Assembly: GCA_023393895.1 (NCBI GenBank) | Contig: JAEXBT010000218.1 | Location: forward strand, 1-10,733 | Length of the DNA: 10,733 bases | Direction: 5' to 3' | Source: Pseudomonadota bacterium | GTDB lineage: Bacteria > Pseudomonadota > Gammaproteobacteria > Xanthomonadales > Xanthomonadaceae | In this document: positions 1-6,352 of the stretch, piece after piece | Layout: the number at the start of each line of letters is the position of its first letter | How positions within the stretch are numbered: position 1 is the stretch's first letter | Position numbers and translations under genes: made by a program | Notes under the pieces: generated by a model | Databases searched by the model: none | Seen by the model: only the letters and a program-made list of their open reading frames with translations | Told to the model about the DNA's origin: nothing

Positions 1-66
1 TGTAGAGTTTGAAAAGCGCTACGCGCAGAGCGGCCTATGAGTGTCTATGAAACTCTGGTCGGTCCA
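1..66. mobile_element. Possible end of an inserted element (IS3-like terminus) truncating the methyltransferase gene
   Basis: Read on the minus strand, the methyltransferase reading frame keeps family-like residues to about NANFIS and then becomes unrelated at a point that starts TGGACCGACC. On the plus strand the putative boundary is CA at 65-66, which fits the TG...CA ends of IS3-family elements. A short inverted pair, agagttt (4-10) and aaactct (49-55), lies inside. The rest of the element, if real, is outside the window, and no transposase is visible. This is an inference from loss of similarity and terminal bases only. Confidence 0.3.
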
Positions 67-2424
67 GCTAATGAAATTGGCGTTGCCACTGAAGTCATCG
101 GGCTCCATGAAGCCAATTGGAGAAATGCGCCTACTTTCGGTGGTGTGTGCGGGAATGAGTAGGTAAGTGCTGTTCGGCATGTTATGAACGTGGAAGCGAG
201 TAGGTGTGTCGGCCAATGCCAGAGAACTCACTCCGGCCTTTGCTTCGCGCCCATTTTTTGCACTCAATTCTCCCAGCCGGAATTTCCTGACGTTAGTAAC
301 GAGTTTCATCGCCTCAGGTAGCTGCCGCAGTTCTGTAGGTGATGCGTCGCCGAGCCAAATGCAGTAACGCTCTATGCCATTCAAGAACTCTGTAGCGCCA
401 TACCAGCGCCTGACATAAGGGGCAATTCCGGGTTCAGCGGCAAGAAGATCACGCAATTCGGATGGATTGAGGAGGTAGTAGCCGCCATCGATCGGCTTGT
501 TGCCGATGCCGATTTCCGGCACCGGGCAGATCGGCTTGCTTCGATTGGGCAGCAGTACGTTCGCCGCATCCACCAGATACGGGTTGATGTTGGCCGCCGC
601 CAGTTCGTGTGCCTCGCCACGGATGTCCTGATAGTCGAACAACCGCTTCGGCGTGATCTCGTGCTTGGCGAAGCCGACGATCACGCAATGCACCGCCGCC
701 ACGCCGCGTGCCTCGTTGTTCCATTGGAACGTGCGGTGCGCGAAGAAGATGCGGCATCCCCTGCGCAGCATCTCGCCCCACAGCACGCCCACCTGTTCGC
801 CCTGCGTGATCGAATTGGTTGACACGAAAGCAGTGCGGATTGGGTGTTCGCCCATGTAGTCCGCGGCCTTCAGGTACCACGCGCTCACGAAGTCGAGCAG
901 CCCCGCGCCCTTCAGTCCGCCTGCAACCGCGAGCAGATCGGCGCGCTGCGCCTCGTCCATCAGCTTGGCACCGATGAACGGCGGATTGCCCATGATGAAA
1001 TCGAGCTTCACGGACGGAATCACATCGTTCCAGTCGATCCGCAGCGCGTTGCCGTGCACGATGCCGGCGGATTTGGCCAGCGGCAGGCGGATCACGTTCT
1101 CGCCGAACTGCTGCGCCACCCGCAGGTTCATCTGGTGGTCCATCAGCCACATCGCCACCTGCGCGATCTGCGCCGGGAACTCCTCGATCTCGATGCCGAA
1201 GAACTGGTCCACGTCCACCAGCACGTGGTCCTGCACCCGCGCCAGCACCGACTGCTGCACGGCGAACTGGCGCTTCAGCACTTCCAGCTCCAGCAGCCGC
1301 AGCTCGCGGTAGGCGACGACGAGGAAGTTGCCGCAGCCGCAGGCCGGGTCGAGGAAGGTCAGCTTCGCCAGCTTCGCGTGCAACTGCACCAGCTTGCGTT
1401 CGTTGTGGCCGGCCTGCTCGAGCTCGGCCTTCAGGCCATCGAGGAACAGCGGGCCGATCAGCTTGAGGATGTTCTTCTCGCTGGTGTAGTGCGCGCCGAG
1501 GTTGCGCCGTGCCCTGGCATCCATCACCGACTGGAACATCGAGCCGAAGATCGCCGGGCTGATGCGGCTCCAGTCCAGGCCGCTGGCATCCAGCAGCAGC
1601 TGGCGCATGCGCGCGTCGAAATCCGCCATCGGCAGCTTCTCGGCGAACAGCTTGCCGTTGACGTAGGGCAGCTCGGCCAGTTGTTCGTCCAGCGTCTTCT
1701 GGCGGCGCTCCGGCGGGGTGTCCAGCACCTGGAACACGCGCGCCAGCCACATGCCGAGGTCGCTGCCGTCCTCGGCGGTGCGCTGGCCGATGAGGTCGTG
1801 GAAGACGTGGCGCGGCTGGAAGATGCCGGTGTCGTCGGCGAACAGGCAGAACAGCAGCCGCACCAGCAGCAGTTCCAGTGCGTGGCCGTCGTAGCCGGCG
1901 GACTTCAGCGCATCGTGCAGCCTGCCCATGCGCTCGGCGGCCAGCACGTTGACCGGGTCTTCCTCCTTGTACGCGCGCGGCTGGTAGCCGCTGATGAAGC
2001 CGAACGCGCCGATGTGGGCGGGCAGGTCGGCCAGCGCGAATTCCAGCGGCGCGGACTCGCCCTCCAGGTCGTGCACGCGCAGGCGCGCGAAGTCGCTGAC
2101 CAGCACGTAGCGCGGCAGCTCGGCATCGGCCAGCCCGGCGAAGTAATCGGTGGCCTGGCGATAGGCGGTATCGAGGTCCACCCCGGCGCTCTTGTGCTCG
2201 GCCAGCATCACGCCCGGCCAGAACACGTCGATGCGGCCGTGCTCGCTGCCGGTGAAGCGCCGCGCCTTCTGCTCGAACACCGCGACCCGGCGGCGGTGCA
2301 CGCCGAACACCTGGAAGAACTCGTTCCAGAAGGTCTGCGCCTCCGCGCGCTCGGAGGTGACGCCCGCCCAGTCGCGGGCGAAGCGCAGCGCGCGGTCGCG
2401 GATTTCGTTGAGGCTGAGCGGCAT
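19..2424 (-). CDS. MmeI-like type IIL restriction-modification protein (DNA methyltransferase plus nuclease), C-terminus lost
   Basis: Single-chain enzyme expected to methylate one strand of an asymmetric site and cut at a fixed distance from it. Visible along the 801 residues: an N-terminal nuclease domain with D66-x9-E76-x-K78, the same spacing as the MmeI catalytic motif; a helical spacer to about 300; a gamma-class methyltransferase with GAHYTS (310-315), SAM motif I DPACGCGNF (359-367), GIEIEEFP (410-417) and motif IV GNPPF (479-483); then a target-recognition domain from about 620 to 775. The start at 2424 is chosen because AGGAGG lies 5 bases before the ATG; the frame stays open upstream to 2664 but that part overlaps the next gene. 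MmeI is about 920 residues, so roughly 110-120 C-terminal residues are missing. Similarity to the family ends near residue 786, and the last ~15 residues look unrelated. G+C also drops in the recognition-domain part. Probably inactive as a full enzyme, although the catalytic motifs remain. Family assignment is strong; activity is uncertain. Confidence 0.88.
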   Translation of the reverse strand: MPLSLNEIRDRALRFARDWAGVTSERAEAQTFWNEFFQVFGVHRRRVAVFEQKARRFTGSEHGRIDVFWPGVMLAEHKSAGVDLDTAYRQATDYFAGLADAELPRYVLVSDFARLRVHDLEGESAPLEFALADLPAHIGAFGFISGYQPRAYKEEDPVNVLAAERMGRLHDALKSAGYDGHALELLLVRLLFCLFADDTGIFQPRHVFHDLIGQRTAEDGSDLGMWLARVFQVLDTPPERRQKTLDEQLAELPYVNGKLFAEKLPMADFDARMRQLLLDASGLDWSRISPAIFGSMFQSVMDARARRNLGAHYTSEKNILKLIGPLFLDGLKAELEQAGHNERKLVQLHAKLAKLTFLDPACGCGNFLVVAYRELRLLELEVLKRQFAVQQSVLARVQDHVLVDVDQFFGIEIEEFPAQIAQVAMWLMDHQMNLRVAQQFGENVIRLPLAKSAGIVHGNALRIDWNDVIPSVKLDFIMGNPPFIGAKLMDEAQRADLLAVAGGLKGAGLLDFVSAWYLKAADYMGEHPIRTAFVSTNSITQGEQVGVLWGEMLRRGCRIFFAHRTFQWNNEARGVAAVHCVIVGFAKHEITPKRLFDYQDIRGEAHELAAANINPYLVDAANVLLPNRSKPICPVPEIGIGNKPIDGGYYLLNPSELRDLLAAEPGIAPYVRRWYGATEFLNGIERYCIWLGDASPTELRQLPEAMKLVTNVRKFRLGELSAKNGREAKAGVSSLALADTPTRFHVHNMPNSTYLLIPAHTTESRRISPIGFMEPDDFSGNANFISWTDQSFIDTHRPLCA

Positions 2425-2428
2425 GGAT

Positions 2429-2435
2429 CCCTCCT
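2429..2435 (-). promoter_or_regulatory. Shine-Dalgarno site deciding the start of the MmeI-like gene
   Basis: Minus-strand AGGAGGG stands 5 bases before the ATG at 2424. It is the best ribosome site in the window and rules out the longer upstream frame as the true start. A TATGCT hexamer (2447-2442 on the minus strand) upstream may be the -10 box, giving a very short leader. Confidence 0.7.
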
Positions 2436-2475
2436 GCGGCAAGCATAGCCGCGGGCCGCATGCACCGCAGCCCGT

Positions 2476-2481
2476 TATCAT
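2476..2481 (+). promoter_or_regulatory. -10 box TATCAT for a probable leaderless transcript of the DUF6164 gene
   Basis: TATCAT ends 6 bases before the ATG at 2488, which places the expected transcription start on or next to the A of the start codon. There is no Shine-Dalgarno sequence before this gene, which fits leaderless translation. No good -35 is visible. The opposing -10 candidate of the methyltransferase gene lies only about 30 bases away in the same 63-base divergent gap. Confidence 0.45.
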
Positions 2482-2487
2482 CCCGCC

Positions 2488-2853
2488 ATGGCCAAGCTGC
2501 TGCTCAACCTGCGCCACGTTCCCGATGACGAGGCCGATGACGTGCGCGAGATGCTGCGCACGCACGACATCGATTTCTACGAGACGCCGCCCAGCATGTG
2601 GGGGATCGCAGCGGGCGGGATCTTCGTGCGCGAGGATGCCGACATCGCCGAAGCCAAGCGGCACATGGCCGCGTACCAGGCGCAGCGCCAGGCCCGCGCA
2701 CGTGCGGAATACGCGGCTGCGCGCGAAGCCGGCACCGCGGAAACGTTCTGGACCGTGCTGCGTGCCGAGCCGGGACGGGTGGTCGTCATCTTCCTTGCGA
2801 TCGCGCTGCTGCTGGCGCTGGTGGCGTTGCCGGTGTTCCTGCTGCGGGGTTGA
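2488..2853 (+). CDS. DUF6164 family small membrane-anchored protein
   Basis: Protein of 121 residues and unknown function. The N-terminal half (about 1-60) resembles DUF6164 proteins common in Xanthomonadales: a MAKLLLNLRHVPDDEADDV start, then a DIDFYETPPSMWGIAAGG block. An alanine/arginine-rich, probably helical linker follows (about 62-84), then one hydrophobic segment at 97-119 ending in Leu-Leu-Arg-Gly. A small soluble domain facing the cytoplasm and tethered by a C-terminal membrane helix is the simplest reading. It is transcribed divergently from the restriction-modification gene with only 63 bases between the starts. The ATG is supported by the closely placed TATCAT and by family resemblance beginning at the first residue. 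No known partner; 63 bases separate it from the next gene's ATG. Confidence 0.85.
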   Translation: MAKLLLNLRHVPDDEADDVREMLRTHDIDFYETPPSMWGIAAGGIFVREDADIAEAKRHMAAYQAQRQARARAEYAAAREAGTAETFWTVLRAEPGRVVVIFLAIALLLALVALPVFLLRG

Positions 2854-2873
2854 CGCCAGGCGGGCGCCTCAAC
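2849..2873 (+). terminator. Weak terminator-like hairpin after the DUF6164 gene
   Basis: GTTGA (2849-2853) pairs with TCAAC (2869-2873), and CGCC (2854-2857) with GGCG (2863-2866), leaving a 2-base bulge and a 5-base loop. It overlaps the stop codon and is followed by tgctttc, only a poor T-run. Confidence 0.3.
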
Positions 2874-2891
2874 TGCTTTCGACATCGTGCT

Positions 2892-2900
2892 TGTTACCCT
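2892..2900 (+). promoter_or_regulatory. Possible extended -10 promoter of the LD-carboxypeptidase gene
   Basis: TG-t-TACCCT matches an extended -10 arrangement 16 bases before the ATG at 2917. There is no convincing -35 and the hexamer is imperfect, so this is a weak call. Confidence 0.25.
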
Positions 2901-2916
2901 GAGCACGGGCTCAGCA

Positions 2917-3978
2917 ATGGATCGAACAATGGACAGGCGCCGTTTCCTTACGACTTCCGCACTTGCAGCAACGGCCTTGCCGTTCATCGGCAGCGCCGAC
3001 GTGCTTGCACAGCCCCGTGGCGGGCGGCTGCTGCCGGTGCCGCTCAGCCGGGGCGACACGGTCGGGCTAGTCAGTCCCTCCGGCGCGATCGATGACAGCC
3101 TGGGCCTGCAGCTGGCGCGCGAGGCGATGGAGGCGCTCGGCTTCAGGGTCAAGACGGGCAGGCATTACGGTGACCGGTGGGGACATCTCGCGGGTGCCGA
3201 TGCGGCGCGCGCCGGTGATATCAATGCGATGTTCGGGGACCGGGAAGTCAAGGCGATCGTCTGCACGCGTGGCGGTTCCGGTGCCGCGCGGCTGTTGCCA
3301 CTGCTGGACTATGGCCTCATCCGCCGCAACCCCAAGATCCTGCTTGGCTATTCGGACGTCACCGCGCTGCATTGCGCGATCCATGCGAAGACCGGGCTGG
3401 TGACCTTCCACGGCCCGATTGGCTCGGGCAGCTGGAACCGCTTCAATGTCGATCAGTTCCAGCGGCTGTTCCTCGAACGCGAACTGATGGACTACCGCAA
3501 CAAACTGGAAGCCGGTGACGAGCTGGTGCCGCGTCGCAACCGCACGCAGACGATCACCGGCGGCAAGGCAAGCGGCGAACTGGTCGGCGGCAACCTGGCG
3601 GTGCTGACAGCGCTGGCGGGCTCGTCCTACCTGCCGGATTTCCGCGGCAAGATCCTGTTCCTCGAGGACGTGTCGGAAGCGCCGTATCGCGTGGACCGCA
3701 TGTTCAGTACCTTGAAGCTGATGGGCGCGCTCGACCAGATCGCCGGTTTCATCTTCGGGCAGTGCACCGATTGCGATCCGGGCGGCGGTTACGGGTCGCT
3801 GACGCTGGAGCAGATCATCGAAGACCACATCCGGCCACTCAGGATCCCGGCCTATCGGGGCGCGATGATCGGCCACGTGCGCGAGCAGTTCATCGTCCCG
3901 GTCGGCGGCAGGGTGGAAATGGATGCCGATGCAGGCACGTTCCGGATGCTGGCACCGGTGTTCCAGGGCCAGGCGTGA
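2917..3978 (+). CDS. Tat-exported LD-carboxypeptidase, peptidase family S66 (LdcA-like)
   Basis: Serine peptidase that removes the terminal D-alanine from murein tetrapeptides during peptidoglycan recycling or remodelling. From the ATG at 2917 it has 353 residues. A twin-arginine signal is present: DRRRFL (6-11), then an alanine-rich hydrophobic stretch, with likely cleavage after VLA at 31. The S66 catalytic triad is recognisable: nucleophile S146 in LLGYSD, E250 in LFLEDVSEAPYRVDR, and H320 in GHVREQ. The GG at 119-120 in CTRGGSG is the usual turn before the nucleophile. An ATG at 2929 would keep the same signal; the GTG at 2887 is unlikely because it places extra residues before the Tat motif. 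E. coli LdcA is cytoplasmic, so this is an exported version, expected to act in the periplasm. Its stop overlaps the GTG of the next gene, so the two are probably co-translated. Confidence 0.9.
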   Translation: MDRTMDRRRFLTTSALAATALPFIGSADVLAQPRGGRLLPVPLSRGDTVGLVSPSGAIDDSLGLQLAREAMEALGFRVKTGRHYGDRWGHLAGADAARAGDINAMFGDREVKAIVCTRGGSGAARLLPLLDYGLIRRNPKILLGYSDVTALHCAIHAKTGLVTFHGPIGSGSWNRFNVDQFQRLFLERELMDYRNKLEAGDELVPRRNRTQTITGGKASGELVGGNLAVLTALAGSSYLPDFRGKILFLEDVSEAPYRVDRMFSTLKLMGALDQIAGFIFGQCTDCDPGGGYGSLTLEQIIEDHIRPLRIPAYRGAMIGHVREQFIVPVGGRVEMDADAGTFRMLAPVFQGQA

Positions 3979-4532
3979 GCATCGTCCTCACCGAGTTCGC
4001 GCGCCTGCGGCTGTTCCCGCGCGAGCCACGCGGCAACACCATCCAGGACATCGACGCGGCGGAGTTCGAGCGCCATCTCAACACGCATGCGCCTGACGCC
4101 GTGCTAGACGGCTACGCGCCCTTCTGCAAGCTGCACGTGCACCGTAACTGGACCTCGACGCGCTGCTTCGCGGTACCGATCACCGACGACAACCGGCATC
4201 TGCTGCGCTCGGGCTACGAGGCGCGCAACGATGCCGAGCTGCCCGTGCTGGTGCGATGGTTCGAAGGACTGGTGCCGCCGGTGGCGAACTACCTGATCCC
4301 GATCCTCTACAGCGCCGGGCAGCTGGCGAAGGAAGGCCAGCCGATCGAGGCGGACTGGGGCGTGGTGGGCTGCCTGTACACCATGGCGCCGGAGGAAACG
4401 CCGATGACGCCCATCACCCTGATGCGCAACGCGCTGGGGGTTGCCGAAGGGGGTTCCGGCGTGCCGCTAGACCACGCCGGGTACCGTCGCAGCGTGACCT
4501 TCTGGGAGACGCACGCCAACTGGCGTGGCTGA
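3975..4532 (+). CDS. DUF3228 family protein
   Basis: Protein of 185 residues and unknown biochemical role. It matches the DUF3228 pattern over its full length: an N-terminal LFPREPRGNT (13-22), a Cys/His-rich block GYAPFCKLHVHRNWTSTRC (46-64), VANYLIPILYS (103-113), DWGVVGCLYT (127-136), and a C-terminal RNALGVAEGGSGVPLD (151-166). No signal peptide or membrane segment is visible, so it should be cytosolic. The GTG start at 3975 overlaps the preceding stop as GTGA, a 4-base coupling. The reading frame is open much further upstream, but that part lies inside the LD-carboxypeptidase gene and does not resemble the family. The conserved Cys, two His and Trp could bind metal or a ligand; this is a guess. 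The link to an exported peptidase is positional only. Confidence 0.87.
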   Translation: MSIVLTEFARLRLFPREPRGNTIQDIDAAEFERHLNTHAPDAVLDGYAPFCKLHVHRNWTSTRCFAVPITDDNRHLLRSGYEARNDAELPVLVRWFEGLVPPVANYLIPILYSAGQLAKEGQPIEADWGVVGCLYTMAPEETPMTPITLMRNALGVAEGGSGVPLDHAGYRRSVTFWETHANWRG

Positions 4533-4565
4533 GCGCAGCACCTCGGAGTGATGCGTTGCTTCGCG

Positions 4566-4589
4566 TAGAATCCGGGCTCTTCCGGAGGA
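4566..4589 (+). promoter_or_regulatory. -10 box and ribosome site of the DUF3817 gene
   Basis: TAGAAT at 4566-4571 is a good -10 hexamer, and GGAGGA at 4584-4589 stands 5 bases before the ATG at 4595. No clear -35 is present. Together they suggest the gene has its own promoter rather than only read-through from the DUF3228 gene. Confidence 0.5.
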
Positions 4590-4594
4590 ACCAC

Positions 4595-4942
4595 ATGACT
4601 TTACGCCCGATGGCGCCCGCAGGCCGCCTGTTCTACGTTGCCGCCCTGATCGAAGCCTTGACATGGGCAGGCCTGCTGATCGGCATGGGGCTCAAATACG
4701 GCGGCCCGGCCATTGATGTCGGCGTGTGGCTGTTTGGCCGCCTGCATGGCGCGGCATTCCTGTTCTATCTGGTGGTGACGTTCATCAGCGCCACCCGGCT
4801 GCGCTGGCCGGGCTGGGCGCTGTTGCTGGCGGTGCTGGCGGCGGTCCCGCCGCTGGTGACCGTGCCGTTGGAGATGTGGTTCAGGCGCAAGGGGCTGCTG
4901 GCTGCACCGGAGGCGGTGGGTGCCGGTGGTCTGCAGCGATGA
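4595..4942 (+). CDS. DUF3817 domain integral membrane protein
   Basis: Small inner-membrane protein of 115 residues, function unknown. Three hydrophobic segments are visible at about 12-32, 47-66 and 73-95. The first carries the family-typical IEALTW with Glu20 and ends in GLKYG; the second starts with the conserved GRLHGAAF. The C-terminal tail from 96 is charged and then Gly/Ala-rich. The start is fixed by GGAGGA 5 bases upstream; the frame remains open far upstream within the previous gene but in a different frame from it. DUF3817 proteins are short multi-span proteins sometimes seen next to transporters; nothing here points to a substrate. Confidence 0.85.
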   Translation: MTLRPMAPAGRLFYVAALIEALTWAGLLIGMGLKYGGPAIDVGVWLFGRLHGAAFLFYLVVTFISATRLRWPGWALLLAVLAAVPPLVTVPLEMWFRRKGLLAAPEAVGAGGLQR

Positions 4943-4965
4943 TGGGGCGTTGACGCGATCGGCGC

Positions 4966-4971
4966 CAGAAT
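4966..4971 (+). promoter_or_regulatory. -10-like CAGAAT for a probable leaderless start of the DUF1801 gene
   Basis: CAGAAT ends exactly 6 bases before the ATG at 4978, the same geometry as TATCAT before the gene at 2488. No Shine-Dalgarno sequence is present. The nearby TTGACG at 4950 is only 10 bases upstream, too close to serve as its -35. Confidence 0.35.
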
Positions 4972-4977
4972 CAACCG

Positions 4978-5385
4978 ATGGCGGTCAGGCTTCTCTCCGG
5001 CGGCAATCCGCAGATCCCCAAGGGCGAGGGCGATGCACCCGTGCAGGCCTATATCGCCGCGATGCCCGGCTGGAAGCGCGCGGTTGGCGAACGACTTGAT
5101 GCACTGATCGAAAGCATCGTGCCGGAGGTACGCAAGTCGGTCCGGTGGAACTCGCCCTTGTATGGCGCACCGGGTCGCGACGACTGGTTCCTCAGCTATC
5201 ACTGCTTCGACCGCTACATCAAGCTGACCTTCCCCCGCGGCACGCAGCTCACGCCCCTGCCACCGGTGGCCAGCAAGGTCGAGCATGTGCGCTATCTCCA
5301 CATCGGCGAGGACGAAGCGTTCGACACCGCGCAGCTGGCCGACTGGGTCCGTCAGGCGGCTGGATTGCCCGGCAGCAACCCCTGA
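4978..5385 (+). CDS. DUF1801 domain protein (YdhG-like fold)
   Basis: Soluble protein of 135 residues. The block PGWKRAVGERLDALIESI (30-47), followed by VPEVRKSVRWNSPLYG (48-63), is the usual core of DUF1801 proteins: a helix and then a conserved W-x-x-P-x-Y/F turn. The later LSYHCFDRYIKLTFPRG (72-88) and the closing helix DTAQLADWVRQAA match the alpha/beta fold whose best known relative, an iron chaperone of Bacillus, binds metal; no such role can be shown here. No signal peptide. The ATG at 4978 lies 35 bases after the previous stop and has a -10-like box at leaderless spacing. No functional tie to the neighbours is evident. Confidence 0.83.
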   Translation: MAVRLLSGGNPQIPKGEGDAPVQAYIAAMPGWKRAVGERLDALIESIVPEVRKSVRWNSPLYGAPGRDDWFLSYHCFDRYIKLTFPRGTQLTPLPPVASKVEHVRYLHIGEDEAFDTAQLADWVRQAAGLPGSNP

Positions 5386-5394
5386 CCGCGCGCC

Positions 5395-5420
5395 TGCTAG
5401 ATTGGCGATAGCGAAAGGAG
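5395..5420 (+). promoter_or_regulatory. Extended -10 promoter and ribosome site of the M14 carboxypeptidase gene
   Basis: TG-c-TAGATT at 5395-5403 is a fair extended -10. AAGGAG at 5415-5420 gives 5-base spacing to the ATG at 5426 but only 2 bases to the ATG at 5423, which is why 5426 is preferred. Confidence 0.45.
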
Positions 5421-5425
5421 AGATG

Positions 5426-6334
5426 ATGCCGATGAACGCCGAGGACGTGGCACAGCCCTGGGGGCCTGCCGAGAAAGCCGCGTGGCGTGCACGCCAACGC
5501 CGGCAGCGCAGCCATGCCAATGACGTCTTGGCACGCATCGACGCGCTTCGTGATCGTTTCGATGTCATTCAATACGGCACCCTGGACTACGGGAGTGAAG
5601 CGCGTTACCCGCTGCTCGCCGTGCGCAGCCATGACTGGAATGCAGTCCTGCCGACGATGCTGGTGACCGGCGGCGTGCACGGCTACGAGACCAGCGGGGT
5701 GCATGGTGCGCTGCAGTTCCTGGAACACGCAGCGTCGGACTTTGCCGGCATCGCCAACCTCGTCGTGGTGCCATGCGTGAGCCCATGGGGTTATGAGCAC
5801 ATCCAGCGCTGGAATGCGGATGCGCTGGACCCGAACCGCAATTTCTTCGAGGACAGTCCTGCGCAAGAAGCGACCGCGCTGATGCGTTTCATGGCCTCGG
5901 TGCCCGGCGCGATCGCCATGCATATCGATCTTCACGAAACCACCGACAGCGACGAGACCGAGTTCCGTCCGGCGCTGGCCGCACGCGACGGCAAGCGTTT
6001 CGAGCCCGGCACCATCCCCGATGGCTTCTATCTGGTCGATGACAGCGCGCGGCCCCAGCCGGGCTTCCAGCAGGCGATCATCGAGGCCGTGTCACAGGTC
6101 ACCCACATCGCACCCGCTGATCCCGACTGCACGATCATCGGCTCCCCGGAGGTTGCGCCGGGCGTCATCGAGTACGACTGCAAGGGCCTGGGGCTGTGTG
6201 CGGGCATGACTGACGCACGATTCGTCACCACCACCGAGGTCTATCCCGACAGCCCGCGCGCCACTGCACAGCAGTGCAATGACGCACAGGTGGCCGCAGT
6301 GAAGGCGGCGATCGCCTACGCGTTGGAGCACTGA
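5426..6334 (+). CDS. M14 family zinc metallocarboxypeptidase
   Basis: Zinc exopeptidase or amidase of the M14/succinylglutamate desuccinylase group, 302 residues, no signal peptide and so probably cytosolic. Zinc ligands are visible as H85-G-Y-E88 in TGGVHGYETSG, with the third ligand H170 in HIDLHET. The DPNRNF box (135-140) supplies the Asn-Arg that binds the substrate carboxylate, and E271 in TTTEVYPD fits the catalytic Glu. Three in-frame ATGs crowd the start (5423, 5426, 5432); 5426 has the best ribosome spacing. Length and motifs suggest a complete active enzyme; the substrate is not evident. A murein peptide or a small acyl-amino acid are both possible. The LD-carboxypeptidase four genes upstream makes a cell-wall peptide role thinkable but does not prove it. 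It converges on the dehydrogenase gene with an 18-base gap. Confidence 0.85.
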   Translation: MPMNAEDVAQPWGPAEKAAWRARQRRQRSHANDVLARIDALRDRFDVIQYGTLDYGSEARYPLLAVRSHDWNAVLPTMLVTGGVHGYETSGVHGALQFLEHAASDFAGIANLVVVPCVSPWGYEHIQRWNADALDPNRNFFEDSPAQEATALMRFMASVPGAIAMHIDLHETTDSDETEFRPALAARDGKRFEPGTIPDGFYLVDDSARPQPGFQQAIIEAVSQVTHIAPADPDCTIIGSPEVAPGVIEYDCKGLGLCAGMTDARFVTTTEVYPDSPRATAQQCNDAQVAAVKAAIAYALEH

Positions 6335-6336
6335 GG

Positions 6337-6350
6337 CCCCGCTTGCGGGG
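6337..6350. terminator. GC hairpin between converging genes
   Basis: CCCCGC-TT-GCGGGG fills most of the 18 bases between the two stop codons. In practice it forms a 5-base-pair stem with a 4-base loop. It is symmetric and may stop transcription in both directions, but there is no T-run on either side. Confidence 0.5.
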
Positions 6351-6352
6351 GG

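Noticed and set aside
844..2448. Long plus-strand open frame of 534 codons opposite the restriction-modification gene
   Set aside because: It is the antisense shadow of a high-GC gene: His/Gln/Val/Ala-rich, no domain resemblance, while the opposite strand has clear methyltransferase motifs.
2425..2664. 80-codon upstream extension of the MmeI-like frame
   Set aside because: It covers the DUF6164 gene on the other strand and has no ribosome site, whereas AGGAGG precedes the ATG at 2424.
3067..3876. Minus-strand open frame opposite the LD-carboxypeptidase
   Set aside because: Antisense shadow; the plus strand has the Tat signal and complete S66 triad.
4950..4955. TTGACG as a -35 box for the DUF1801 gene
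   Set aside because: Only 10 bases separate it from the -10-like CAGAAT; a sigma-70 promoter needs about 16-18.
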